Assembly (NCBI RefSeq): GCF_900103475.1
Contig: NZ_FNHG01000003.1
Location: forward strand, 124,001 to 188,000
Reading direction: 5' to 3'
Source of the DNA: Maricaulis salignorans
Lineage (GTDB): Bacteria > Pseudomonadota > Alphaproteobacteria > Caulobacterales > Maricaulaceae
DNA length: 64,000 bases
The position numbers and the translations under genes were made by a program. This document shows positions 8,812-16,556 of the stretch, piece after piece. Each line of letters starts with the position of its first letter. Positions within the stretch are counted from its first letter, which is position 1. A model generated the notes under the pieces. It was given only the letters and a program-made list of their open reading frames with translations. It was not told the DNA's origin and ran no database searches.

Positions 8812-9666
8812 ATGGCTCGCCACATGACCGACCCGCTTATTACTGCCGCCGATGCCCTGACCCGCCTGGGTCAGCCCGGTACAATTTTCATCGATGCCAG
8901 CTGGACTTATGATGGCGGACCGGTGGTTGAGAGCGAAGGGTTCATCCCCGGCGCACTGGCCTTCGACATCGACACCGTCAAGGACAAGCGCTCCTCCCTG
9001 CCGCACATGCTGCCGGAGCCGGACGTTTTCGCGCGCCATGTCGAAACCCTGGGCATCGGCAATGATAGCGAGTTGATCGTCTATGACCGCATTGGTCTGT
9101 TCAGTTCGCCGCGGGTCTGGTGGACTTTCCGGGTGATGGGGCATGACAATGTCCGCGTCATGGCCGGCGGCCTGCCCGCCTGGATCGCCGCAGGCGGTCC
9201 GGTCGAGGATCAGCCCGGCGCCGAGGCCGAAGAGCCCGGCGTCTACACACCCAGCTATCGCCGTGAACTCGTCGCAACCGTGACCGACGTCAAGATCGCC
9301 AGCCGCAACGCCTCGCATCAGATCCTCGATGCGCGTTCGCTGAGCCGTTTTGCCGGTCTGGAACCGGAACGCCGCGCCGGTATGCGCAGTGGCCATATCC
9401 CGGGCTCGACCAGCCTGCCCTATGAAAACCTGTTCGATGACGACAATAACCTGCTCGAGATCGATGAGGACCTGGCCTATGATATCGGCCTCGATCCCGA
9501 CCTGCCGCTGATTGCCAGCTGCGGCTCCGGGGTGACCGCCTGTATCCTCGCCCTGGCGCTGGAACGCGCCGGACGCACGTCGGCGGTCTATGATGGGTCC
9601 TGGTCGGAATGGGGCTCGCGCACCGATACGCCGATCGTCAAGGGCGGCGGGCGCAGACCACGATGA
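8812..9666 (+). CDS. sseA: 3-mercaptopyruvate sulfurtransferase (two-domain rhodanese)
   Basis: The enzyme transfers sulfane sulfur from 3-mercaptopyruvate to cyanide or thiol acceptors. The 284-residue protein has an inactive N-terminal rhodanese domain (about 10-135) and an active C-terminal one (about 150-280). The catalytic Cys237 lies in CGSGVTA, the loop that distinguishes mercaptopyruvate sulfurtransferases from thiosulfate-specific rhodaneses. RSGHIPGSTSLPYENL is the usual second-domain motif. The start could be ATG 8812 or ATG 8824 (MTDPLI); the second aligns better with typical N-termini, while AGGGG at 8793-8797 is rather distant from both. It overlaps metC by ATGA, so the two sulfur-metabolism genes are almost certainly translationally coupled. 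Confidence 0.92.
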   Translation: MARHMTDPLITAADALTRLGQPGTIFIDASWTYDGGPVVESEGFIPGALAFDIDTVKDKRSSLPHMLPEPDVFARHVETLGIGNDSELIVYDRIGLFSSPRVWWTFRVMGHDNVRVMAGGLPAWIAAGGPVEDQPGAEAEEPGVYTPSYRRELVATVTDVKIASRNASHQILDARSLSRFAGLEPERRAGMRSGHIPGSTSLPYENLFDDDNNLLEIDEDLAYDIGLDPDLPLIASCGSGVTACILALALERAGRTSAVYDGSWSEWGSRTDTPIVKGGGRRPR

Positions 9667-10811
9667 AGGACGAAACCCGGCTCACGCGTCTGGGACGTCC
9701 GCATGACGCGCGCGGCCTGGTCAATCCCGGCGTCGAGCGCGGCTCGACCATTCTCGCGCCATCGGCGGCACAACTCTATGATTTCCCGCCGGGGATGCCG
9801 CATTACGGCCGCGTCGGACTGGAAACACAGAGCGCACTGCGCGAGGCGCTGAGCGGGCTGCAGGGCGGTGCCGGCTGCGCCCTCACCTCCTCGGGCCTGC
9901 TGGCCAATACGCTTGCCATCATGACCGTGGTTGAAGCCGGCGGCAGCGTGCTGGCCGCCGACTGCATCTACGGACCGGTGCGCAGCTTCCTGCTCAATAC
10001 CCTGCCGCGCTTCGGCGTCACAGCGCAGTTTTTCGCGCCGCGCATGGGGGCTGAAATCGGCGATCTGATCACCTCCGATACCCAGGCCATCCTGCTGGAA
10101 TCGCCCGGCTCCCTGACGATGGAATTGCAGGACATTCCGGCCATTACCAAAGTGGCCCGGGACAAGGGCGTCGCCACGATTATCGACGATACCTGGTCGG
10201 CCGGGCTGACGATGAAACCGCTCGCCCTGGGCGTCGATCTCGCCGCCCAGTCACTGACGAAATATGTCGGCGGCCATTCCGATTTGCTGATGGGCGCAGT
10301 CATTGCGCGCGACGAGGCCATGGCCCAGCGGCTGCAGACGACCGAGTGCGCCTTTGGCATTCACACCGCGCCGGATGACGCCTATCTGGCCCTGCGCGGC
10401 TTTCGCTCCATGGCGCTGCGCATGCAGCGTAGCGAGGCCACCAGCCTGGTCCTCGCCGACTGGCTCGCCACGCGCCCGGAAGTGGGTGCCATCCGCCACC
10501 CGGTGCGCACGGACCATCCTGATCACGCGATCTTCAAACGCGACTTCACGGGCGGCTGTGGTCTGTTCGCGGTGGAGATGCCGGGCTGGGACGTGGCAAT
10601 GAGCGAACGCTTCCTCGATGCGCTGGATATTTTCGGTCTCGGCTTCTCCTGGGGCGGCTATGAAAGCCTCGCCATCCATTGCGACCCGCAACTCAGGCGC
10701 AGCGCGACAGCGCACAAGCATGAGGGCGCCCTGATCCGTTTCTCCTGCGGGCTTGAGGCACCGGAAGATCTGATCGCGGATATGGAAAAGGGTTTTGCGG
10801 CGCTGGGTTGA
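9663..10811 (+). CDS. metC: Cystathionine beta-lyase (PLP-dependent)
   Basis: The 382-residue product belongs to the Cys/Met metabolism PLP enzyme family. Cystathionine beta-lyase cleaves cystathionine to homocysteine, pyruvate and ammonia in methionine synthesis. The cofactor lysine is Lys200 in QSLTKYVGGHSD, with the cofactor-binding aspartates at IIDDTWSAG (175-176). HYGRVG near 47-52 and TSSGLLANT (substrate/phosphate region) are typical, and FSWGGYESLAIH near the C-terminus matches MetC proteins. The start ATG overlaps the sseA stop (ATGA), which decides it over upstream options in the open frame. A role in cysteine desulfhydration is possible too, given the sseA partner. A paralogue of the same fold is encoded at 48996. 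Confidence 0.88.
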   Translation: MKDETRLTRLGRPHDARGLVNPGVERGSTILAPSAAQLYDFPPGMPHYGRVGLETQSALREALSGLQGGAGCALTSSGLLANTLAIMTVVEAGGSVLAADCIYGPVRSFLLNTLPRFGVTAQFFAPRMGAEIGDLITSDTQAILLESPGSLTMELQDIPAITKVARDKGVATIIDDTWSAGLTMKPLALGVDLAAQSLTKYVGGHSDLLMGAVIARDEAMAQRLQTTECAFGIHTAPDDAYLALRGFRSMALRMQRSEATSLVLADWLATRPEVGAIRHPVRTDHPDHAIFKRDFTGGCGLFAVEMPGWDVAMSERFLDALDIFGLGFSWGGYESLAIHCDPQLRRSATAHKHEGALIRFSCGLEAPEDLIADMEKGFAALG

Positions 10812-10889
10812 GGCCCGAACGCAAGCTTCGCCCGCCCCGCGAGGCCCGGCCGCGCCCCCACATCGCAATGGCGATTGCCGCGAAATGCC

Positions 10890-11312
10890 TTACGACATCG
10901 ATGCCCCACACGTGGCACAGGCACCATAGTACTCAGACACAGTGTGCGTGATCCGAAACCCGGAGGGAGGCTGGTGGACCGCCACATCGAGCGGCCTCGT
11001 CTCGACGCCGCTGCATCGCTCACAGATGAATAGCGACACCGGCCCGCACCGGTCATGATCGCCCCAAAGCATGTAGGCATTGAGCCGTTCCACCCGCCGG
11101 GCCAAACCGATTGCCTGCAGGAATTCGAGCGTGCGATATATGGAATAAGGATAGTTTCTGCCACCGTGGCCGCTCAATTCTTCCATCAAGTCATAGGCTT
11201 TCAGCGGCCGTCCGGCACGGATAAGGGCTTCGAGCGTGCGCCGGCGCAATGGCGTCAGCTCCAGGCCCTGCTCGCGGCAACGCGCCTCGGCCAAATCAAC
11301 CATCTCATTCAT
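10890..11312 (-). CDS. zur: Zinc uptake regulator Zur (Fur family)
   Basis: A 140-residue Fur-family repressor. The winged helix spans about residues 8-85 (LTPLRRRTLEALIRAGRPLKAYDLMEEL, then PYSIYRTLEFLQAIGLARRVERLNAY). Two CxxC pairs, Cys97/Cys100 (FICERC) and Cys132/Cys135 (CATC), would form the structural zinc site. The IYRTLEFL...ERLNAY pattern resembles Zur more than Fur or PerR. The frame is open to 11417, but the ATG at 11312 (MNEMVDLAEARC) fits the family. It is divergent from a ZnuD-like receptor with His-rich loops, and the shared intergenic region carries two Zur-box-like palindromes, so autoregulation and receptor repression under zinc sufficiency are inferred. Confidence 0.85.
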   Translation of the reverse strand: MNEMVDLAEARCREQGLELTPLRRRTLEALIRAGRPLKAYDLMEELSGHGGRNYPYSIYRTLEFLQAIGLARRVERLNAYMLWGDHDRCGPVSLFICERCSGVETRPLDVAVHQPPSGFRITHTVSEYYGACATCGASMS

Positions 11313-11378
11313 CGCCACCGCCCTGTTCGTTGATTTCCTGGGCCTGCATCTCGTGCCTCGACCGGGCTTGACCTCACG

Positions 11379-11415
11379 AATGTTATAACGTTTCTTACAC
11401 GCGTTACAATATAAC
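11379..11415. promoter_or_regulatory. Double Zur-box-like operator between zur and the zinc receptor gene
   Basis: Two AT-rich inverted repeats sit in an otherwise GC-rich intergenic region. Site 1, AATGTTATAACGTT (11379-11392), is a near-perfect palindrome centred on TTATAA. Site 2, GTTACAATATAAC (11403-11415), has GTTA/TAAC arms. Both resemble known proteobacterial Zur boxes built on GTTATA-type half-sites. Their centres are about 23-24 bases apart, roughly two turns. They lie 22-58 bases before the receptor start and 67-103 before zur, so one operator could control both genes. Confidence 0.7.
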
Positions 11416-11436
11416 ATTTAGGCGAGGATTGAAGAC

Positions 11437-13542
11437 ATGAAAAGACCCTGGTTGAGTACCGCCTCCGGCTTCGCGCTGGCCATCGCACTGGCGGCAGGCG
11501 CAGCCGCGCAGGTCAATGCCGGCCCCGAAGACGTCGTCGTCGTCACTGGCACGGCTATCGAGACCCTTAGCGCAGAGACCCTGCAGTCCGTCGATGTCAT
11601 TAGTCTGGACGATGTCGTGGACTCCTTTGACGGTTCGCTCGGCGCATCGCTCGCCCGGCTGCCCGGCATCTCGACGACCTCCTTCGGCCCGGCCGTCGGG
11701 CGTCCGATCATCCGCGGTTTCGGCGGGGACCGGGTCCGGATCCTCAATAATGGCGTCGGACTGGTCGACGCATCCGGCGTCAGCGTCGATCACGCCACCA
11801 CCACCGAAGTCCTCGATGCGGAACAGATCATCATCCTGCGGGGGCCCGCGGCGATCGCCTATGGCGGTGGCGCCATTGGCGGCGTGATCAATGTCATCGA
11901 CGGGCGCATCCCCACCCGGCCTGTCGACGGCCTGTTCGAGGGCCAGGCCTATGCCGGGTATTCCTCGGTCGATCGCGGGCATCAGGAAGCGGCGCGAATC
12001 CGCGCCGGCGTGGGCCCCCTCGTCTTCCAGCTTGAGGCTTCCCATCGCGAAGCCGGAGATTTCGACATTCCCGGCTATGCGGAATCCCCACGATTGCGCG
12101 CGCTGGAGGAAGCGGAACACGACGCAGAACACGGGGAGGAGGATCACGAGCACGAAGAGGAAGAAGAGGTCCGCGGCACCGTTCCCAATTCAGGTCTGAC
12201 CTTTGACACCATCGGCGCCGGGGCCTCACTGATCGGTGACTGGGGTTTCCTGGGTATATCGGTGCGCAATTACGACGCGGAATACGGCCTGCCGGCCCAT
12301 GAACACCATCACGAAGACGACGAACACGAAGAGCACGAAGACGACGAACACGAGGACGAGCACGAGGACGGCGACCCTAAAATCGCAATGGAACAGACGC
12401 GTTGGGACATTCGCGGCCAGTTCAATTTCCAGCTGGGCCCGTTCGATCACCTCGATATTTCGTCGGGGATCGCTGACTATCAACATGTCGAGCTGGAACC
12501 GGATGGCGAAATCGGGACCCTGTTCGAAAGTGATGGCTGGGAAGCGCGTGCGGCACTGGTGAATGGCCATGGCGAAAGCCGGTGGACCGGGTCAGTCGGG
12601 ATCCAGATGCTGCAAACCGAGTTGTCGGCCTCAGGCGAAGAAGCCTTCATCCCGCCGGTCAGTACGCATGATGTCGGAATCTTTGCGGCCCAACGCTACG
12701 ACCTCGAGGGTTATGGGTTCGACATGGGTGCGCGGGTGGAACGGCGCGAACTGGATACGGCGATCGGGCCCGACCGCAGTTTCGACACGGTCAGCCTGGC
12801 CGCCGGCGCGTTTCTGAGGCCGGCCGATGGCATGTTTCTCGGCCTCTCGCTGGCCCGGACCGAGCGGGCGCCAACCGATGCGGAGCTCTATTCCGACGGT
12901 CTCCACGCCGCTACGGGCACGGTCGAGATCGGGAATTCCAACCTCAGCAAGGAAACCGGATGGGCGCTGGACGGCACATTCCGCTGGAGCGGGAACGGCT
13001 GGCGTCTCGAGACCGGAGCCTTCTATTCCCACTTCAGCGACTTCATCTACCTGGCCCCGACAGGCCTGGAAGACCCCGATGAGGAAGCACCGATCTATCG
13101 CTATCTGCAGGACGATGCCACGCTCTGGGGCGGCGAGCTCTATCTCGAACGCGATCTCGCGCAGATCGGGCCATGGGCCCTGGTGGGCGATTTCACCCTG
13201 GAATATGTGCAGGGCGAAACGGACAGTTTCGGCAGTCTTCCCCGCATGCCGCCACTATCCACCACGATTGGCGCGGAATTCCAGCGGGAGGTGGTCGATC
13301 TGCGCGGTGAAATCGTCTGGGCTGCCGACCAGGATGACACGGCAGGCTCGGAACTGCCGACCGATGGCTATACAATGGTCAACCTGTCCGCAGTCGCCCA
13401 TCCATTCGGATCGGACACCCGGTTGATCCTTGAGGCAAGAAACATCACCGATGAGGAAGGGCGTTTGCACACCTCGCAATTGAAGGACACCATCCCGCTG
13501 CCGGGTCGGTCCTTCCGCATTGCCATCCTCCAGCGGTTTTGA
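11437..13542 (+). CDS. znuD: TonB-dependent receptor, ZnuD-like (predicted zinc uptake)
   Basis: A 701-residue outer-membrane receptor. A signal peptide covers about residues 1-24, followed by a plug domain (DVISLDDVVDSFDGSLGASLARLPGI, GRPIIRGFGGDRVRIL, ILRGPAAIAYGGGAIGGVINV) and a 22-strand barrel ending in the aromatic beta-signal LQRF. Two extracellular loops are strikingly metal-ligand rich: residues ~228-245 (His/Glu/Asp mixture) and ~288-313 (about eight His among Glu/Asp). Neisserial ZnuD has comparable His-rich loops, and the divergent zur gene with palindromes between supports zinc as substrate. No TonB box is obvious. Substrate assignment is inference; the receptor family is certain. 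Confidence 0.88.
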   Translation: MKRPWLSTASGFALAIALAAGAAAQVNAGPEDVVVVTGTAIETLSAETLQSVDVISLDDVVDSFDGSLGASLARLPGISTTSFGPAVGRPIIRGFGGDRVRILNNGVGLVDASGVSVDHATTTEVLDAEQIIILRGPAAIAYGGGAIGGVINVIDGRIPTRPVDGLFEGQAYAGYSSVDRGHQEAARIRAGVGPLVFQLEASHREAGDFDIPGYAESPRLRALEEAEHDAEHGEEDHEHEEEEEVRGTVPNSGLTFDTIGAGASLIGDWGFLGISVRNYDAEYGLPAHEHHHEDDEHEEHEDDEHEDEHEDGDPKIAMEQTRWDIRGQFNFQLGPFDHLDISSGIADYQHVELEPDGEIGTLFESDGWEARAALVNGHGESRWTGSVGIQMLQTELSASGEEAFIPPVSTHDVGIFAAQRYDLEGYGFDMGARVERRELDTAIGPDRSFDTVSLAAGAFLRPADGMFLGLSLARTERAPTDAELYSDGLHAATGTVEIGNSNLSKETGWALDGTFRWSGNGWRLETGAFYSHFSDFIYLAPTGLEDPDEEAPIYRYLQDDATLWGGELYLERDLAQIGPWALVGDFTLEYVQGETDSFGSLPRMPPLSTTIGAEFQREVVDLRGEIVWAADQDDTAGSELPTDGYTMVNLSAVAHPFGSDTRLILEARNITDEEGRLHTSQLKDTIPLPGRSFRIAILQRF

Positions 13543-13549
13543 TGACTGG

Positions 13550-13596
13550 CCGGTGATCGCTCGCGCGCCGCCTTGCCGGGGGCGAGCGATCACCGG
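13550..13596 (+). terminator. Long perfect hairpin after the receptor gene
   Basis: A 15-bp perfect inverted repeat (arms 13550-13564 and 13582-13596; CCGGTGATCGCTCGC and its complement) with a 17-base loop begins eight bases after the receptor stop codon. It is not followed by a T-run, so it may be a Rho-assisted terminator or an mRNA 3'-end stabiliser. It separates the receptor from the oppositely oriented tRNA-Arg gene. Confidence 0.5.
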
Positions 13597-13665
13597 TCTC
13601 ATCACCGGACGAACACGCAAATCCGGGCACACAAAGCCGGGCACACGAGATAATCTTCAGAGAAA

Positions 13666-13742
13666 TGGTGCCCCCGACAGGAATCGAACCTGTAACCGTC
13701 CGCTTAGAAGGCGGGTGCTCTATCCGGTTGAGCTACGGAGGC
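13666..13742 (-). tRNA. tRNA-Arg (anticodon TCT)
   Basis: The reverse complement begins GCCTCCGTAGCTCAACCGG and ends with an encoded CCA (77 nt). The acceptor stem, D arm (GCTC...GAGC), anticodon loop CTTCTAA with anticodon TCT, and the T arm with GGTTCGATTCC all fold normally. It reads AGA codons. It lies directly upstream of nothing coding on its strand; the complex I accessory gene is on the same strand 23 bases upstream. Confidence 0.96.
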
Positions 13743-13765
13743 GACGCGACCGGCGGCCCGTCCGG

Positions 13766-14071
13766 TCAGTGCGACCAGGGCTGTTTGCGGTTCGTGGAGA
13801 AATTGTCGGAATAGGATTTGACGTAGCGCTTGGCTTTCTGCGGCGTCGTCACCTGATAGGGAATGCCCTGCTGGCGAGCATAGGCGACGGCTGCTTCCTG
13901 GCTATCAAAGCTCAGGCGAACCTGGGCGCGCATATCCGTGCTCGAAGTCCAGCCCATCAGCGGATCCGGACGCTCGGCCATTTCAGGCGTGAATTCGAGA
14001 AACCAGTGTTTGGAGAGAGCGCGGCCCGATTGCATCGCATTGCGGGCTGGCTGGTAAATCTTCGCAAACAT
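13766..14071 (-). CDS. ETC complex I subunit conserved region protein (NDUFS4/18 kDa-like)
   Basis: A 101-residue protein similar to the mitochondrial complex I accessory subunit NDUFS4 (18 kDa, AQDQ), found in alphaproteobacteria and thought to assist assembly or stability of the NADH-dehydrogenase arm. Supporting segments are [51 protein letters not shown] and KSYSDNF; the MGWTSSxD and the Ser/Glu/Ala/Tyr-A pattern are typical. The ATG at 14071 gives the family N-terminus (MFAKIY) although the frame is open further upstream through tRNA-Pro. It lies between two tRNA genes on the same strand, away from any nuo operon. Confidence 0.88.
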   Translation of the reverse strand: MFAKIYQPARNAMQSGRALSKHWFLEFTPEMAERPDPLMGWTSSTDMRAQVRLSFDSQEAAVAYARQQGIPYQVTTPQKAKRYVKSYSDNFSTNRKQPWSH

Positions 14072-14120
14072 GCGGTTCTCCCCATCATGCTGCGGCCCTG
14101 CCTGTTGCGGGCCTTGTAAA

Positions 14121-14197
<77 letters not shown>

Positions 14198-14236
14198 AGA
14201 GCGCCCTTATGAAAGCGCTTTTGCCGTTAGGCAAGT

Positions 14237-14860
14237 CTACTGAGCTTCTGAAGGCGATTCAGGTGCAGCAGATGTGTCCTCAAGCGTGGTTTCAAGCGGT
14301 TCGACAGCTGCTGTCTCAACCGCGAGTGAACCAAAAGATTCATCGCGCAGGATCGCGCCGGGGCGAATCCCCAGCTCGGCCGCACGCCCGCCGGCGATTT
14401 CAAGCACGGCCGCGACGTCGAAATCCGACCCCAGGCTGCGATGCGAACCGGGTTGGGCATTGGCGATCAGTTTAACCACCACGCCGTCTTCGCGAATGAA
14501 GAGAAGATCGAGGCTAATCAGCGTATCCTCCATCCACATCGAGGCCCGCCGCGGCGGCATATAGACGAACAGCATCGCCGCATCGGGGTCGAGCTGTTCG
14601 CGCCCCATCAGGCCACGCGCCATCTGTTCCGGGGTCGTGGCGATTTCGGCCATGAAGACGTGTTGTGTCTCGCCGGTATCGATGGTCAGGGCTTCGGGAC
14701 CACCAAATTCGATCGGCGGCAGAGCCAGACCGGCCTCAGAGCCCGTATCGGACATCGTCGTGGATTGGGCGGCATCAGCCATTTCGGCCGGCACGGTATC
14801 GTCCTGCGCCCAGGCGGGCGCGGCGAAGATCAGGGCGGAGATCAGGATCAGGTTTTTCAT
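14237..14860 (-). CDS. DUF192 family exported protein
   Basis: A 207-residue protein with an N-terminal Sec signal peptide ([18 protein letters not shown], cleavage after AWA). The DUF192 domain spans about 55-170, with the characteristic [50 protein letters not shown] and [20 protein letters not shown]192 proteins are small, single-domain, extracytoplasmic proteins of unknown function, some found in archaeal and bacterial genomes near cold-shock genes. Here it follows the double cold-shock-domain gene on the same strand 74 bases downstream, a common alphaproteobacterial pairing. The C-terminal ~35 residues are low-complexity Glu/Ala/Pro. Confidence 0.85.
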   Translation of the reverse strand: MKNLILISALIFAAPAWAQDDTVPAEMADAAQSTTMSDTGSEAGLALPPIEFGGPEALTIDTGETQHVFMAEIATTPEQMARGLMGREQLDPDAAMLFVYMPPRRASMWMEDTLISLDLLFIREDGVVVKLIANAQPGSHRSLGSDFDVAAVLEIAGGRAAELGIRPGAILRDESFGSLAVETAAVEPLETTLEDTSAAPESPSEAQ

Positions 14861-14934
14861 GACGGCAAGCTAGCCAAGCCGGAGCCGCGGCGCAATCACG
14901 CCGCGCCGTCCGTAACAGGGGGAATTCACCCGCT

Positions 14935-15462
14935 CTAGTCGGCGGCGCCGGCACGGATTTCAGCCGCCAGCGCTCCCTTGGGTCCTTCCACGCAGCGGAT
15001 ATGCAGCGTCTCGCCGGGCTGGACATCTTCCAGGCCGGCCCGGCGCAAGGTTGCCGCATGCAGGAAGATATCGCCATCCACCGCCTCGCAGGTCACGAAT
15101 CCGTATCCGCGCAGGGCGTCGAACCATTTGACCACCGCGGCATGGAAGGGCGTGTTGAGAACGGCGTGCGGATGAAAGCGGCGAGGCCGAATCTCGGCTT
15201 CGTCATCGCCACCGGTCATTTCAAGAATCTCGACCGCTTGCCGGCCCTTCTCGCCCTTGACGGCGTGGCAGACCACTTTCGCATCCGGCAGTGCCGGGCC
15301 ATGGCCGTATCGGCGCAGGCAGCTGGCGTGGATGAGAATGTCACCGGATCCGTCACTGGCATCAATGAAGCCATATCCCCGGGCCGGGTCGTACCATTTT
15401 ATGCGCCCCTCAAGGCGGACAATCACGGTGTCTTCAATCACGTCATGCGCCAGAACCATCAC
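14935..15462 (-). CDS. Double cold-shock-domain protein
   Basis: A 175-residue protein with two cold-shock domains, residues ~17-82 and ~107-172, joined by a linker rich in Asp/Glu/Arg/Pro. Nucleic-acid-binding motifs are GYGFID (29-34) with ILIHAS (42-47) in the first and GYGFVT (119-124) with IFLHAA (132-137) in the second. This resembles the two-domain CspC/CspD proteins of Caulobacter, which act in stationary phase rather than as cold-shock chaperones only. Two consecutive ATG codons begin the frame and either could be used. A perfect inverted repeat lies about 100 bases upstream. The function is likely RNA binding in the cytoplasm. Confidence 0.9.
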   Translation of the reverse strand: MMVLAHDVIEDTVIVRLEGRIKWYDPARGYGFIDASDGSGDILIHASCLRRYGHGPALPDAKVVCHAVKGEKGRQAVEILEMTGGDDEAEIRPRRFHPHAVLNTPFHAAVVKWFDALRGYGFVTCEAVDGDIFLHAATLRRAGLEDVQPGETLHIRCVEGPKGALAAEIRAGAAD

Positions 15463-15563
15463 ATCACTCGCTTCAACAACCCTACATGAACGTTTTTACA
15501 CAAATTCATTCATGAAGAGAAGTCTAATCGAACAATTGGTTGCGTAAACGATCCGCAATATCT

Positions 15564-15584
15564 TGCCATTGCGACCCAATGGCA
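15564..15584. promoter_or_regulatory. Inverted repeat upstream of the double cold-shock gene; otherwise empty 15463-15771
   Basis: The gap 15463-15771 (309 bases) contains no convincing gene. Its clearest feature is TGCCATTG-CGACC-CAATGGCA at 15564-15584, with perfect 8-bp arms, 102-122 bases before the cold-shock start. It may be an operator or a hairpin in a long 5' leader, as is common for csp mRNAs. A weaker 6-bp hairpin (GCGTCT/AGACGC) is at 15638-15659. Confidence 0.4.
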
Positions 15585-15771
15585 TAACTGAACTCACTAC
15601 ATCTTGTGGCTAACGCCCGAATAACCCGCAACCAAATGCGTCTTTTCTGTGACAGACGCGGCCTGCATTTTTCGCGTATCAGGCGAGTTTTTGACGTGAA
15701 AAACGGACCGATTCCGCCTGTTCCGGCCGGCGCTACAGCGTTTCGACAGCGTCAGCGAGGCCTGGAACGAA

Positions 15772-16296
15772 TCAATCCGCGTCGCCGGAGTTTGATTCCA
15801 GTGCACGGCGCAGCCGATCCGACTCGGCGAGCCGTTCAATCGCCGGCTGGCTGCGATAGATGGCGCTATTGGCACCATGTTCGGAACACTCGACCGATTC
15901 GACCCAGCACCGCCCCTGGGTCGCGTCGCGCACAATCGCGTCGGCACGCCGGAAGGTGAGTTCGGCCATGCGCTCGCAACTCGTCCCCTCAACGACCCGG
16001 ACACGGGCAATGCCGCTGGTCCCGAGCGCTTCGAGCGCCGGACGTTCCGGATCATCGCGCGCGACCAGCAGGGTGTGATCGAACATTTCGTGCAGCCAGT
16101 TGCGAATCAGCCCGAAACCGCCCCGGCCGAAATCGAGGACCCAGCCGCGGGCATCCAGCTGTTCGGCCGCAAACACGAAGTGAAAACCAAAGGAATAGCC
16201 GTGCAGGAGGTGGCAGTCGCTATCGGCGGCCCATTGCCGCGAGCAGCAGGACAGTCCGCGATCATTGCCATAGGTCTTGGTTGAAAGATGGGCCAT
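15772..16296 (-). CDS. 6-pyruvoyl-tetrahydropterin synthase / QueD-family protein with altered zinc ligands
   Basis: A 174-residue T-fold protein of the PTPS/QueD family. Catalytic-type residues are present: Cys28 (DCHLLHGYSF), the Asp76-His77 pair (FDHTLLV) and Glu108 in VVEGTSCERMAE. Two of the three zinc ligands of canonical QueD are not recognisable: the first His (AAHRL in QueD) aligns with SCCSRQW, and the HGH motif reads HGY (His32 kept, Tyr34 instead of His). The reaction is therefore uncertain; preQ0 or pterin chemistry cannot be assumed. The ATG at 16296 gives the compact family length; the frame is open upstream through tRNA-Glu. No other queuosine genes are nearby. Confidence 0.72.
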   Translation of the reverse strand: MAHLSTKTYGNDRGLSCCSRQWAADSDCHLLHGYSFGFHFVFAAEQLDARGWVLDFGRGGFGLIRNWLHEMFDHTLLVARDDPERPALEALGTSGIARVRVVEGTSCERMAELTFRRADAIVRDATQGRCWVESVECSEHGANSAIYRSQPAIERLAESDRLRRALESNSGDAD

Positions 16297-16415
16297 GCCC
16301 GGCTCTCCCTGCCTGACGGCCTCGTCGAGGCCATTACCGATATGTCTGTACCCGATACACCATTCCGGTCCCCGGAAGGGGTGATTTTGCACACATAATC
16401 GGGTGGAAGATCGCG

Positions 16416-16490
16416 TGGTAGGCCCTAGGGGAGTTGAACCCCTCTTTCCAGGTTGAAAACCTAGCGTCCTAACCGATAGACGAAGGGCCC
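16416..16490 (-). tRNA. tRNA-Glu (anticodon TTC)
   Basis: The reverse complement starts GGGCCCTTCGTCTATCGG and ends with an encoded CCA (75 nt). The anticodon loop TTTTCAA in CTAGG...CCTGG gives anticodon TTC, reading GAA/GAG. T arm GGTTCAACTCC is normal. It lies 66 bases downstream of recJ on the same strand. Confidence 0.96.
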
Positions 16491-16556
16491 AACGCGATGA
16501 GGGCCGTCTAATACGTAAGCCCGGGGCGTGTGGCAAGACGTTGATGTGAAAAAACT

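Noticed and set aside
12100-12380. GA-rich repetitive stretches in the receptor gene considered as a simple-sequence or CRISPR-like repeat
   Set aside because: They encode in-frame His/Asp/Glu metal-binding loops and show no regular spacer-repeat structure.
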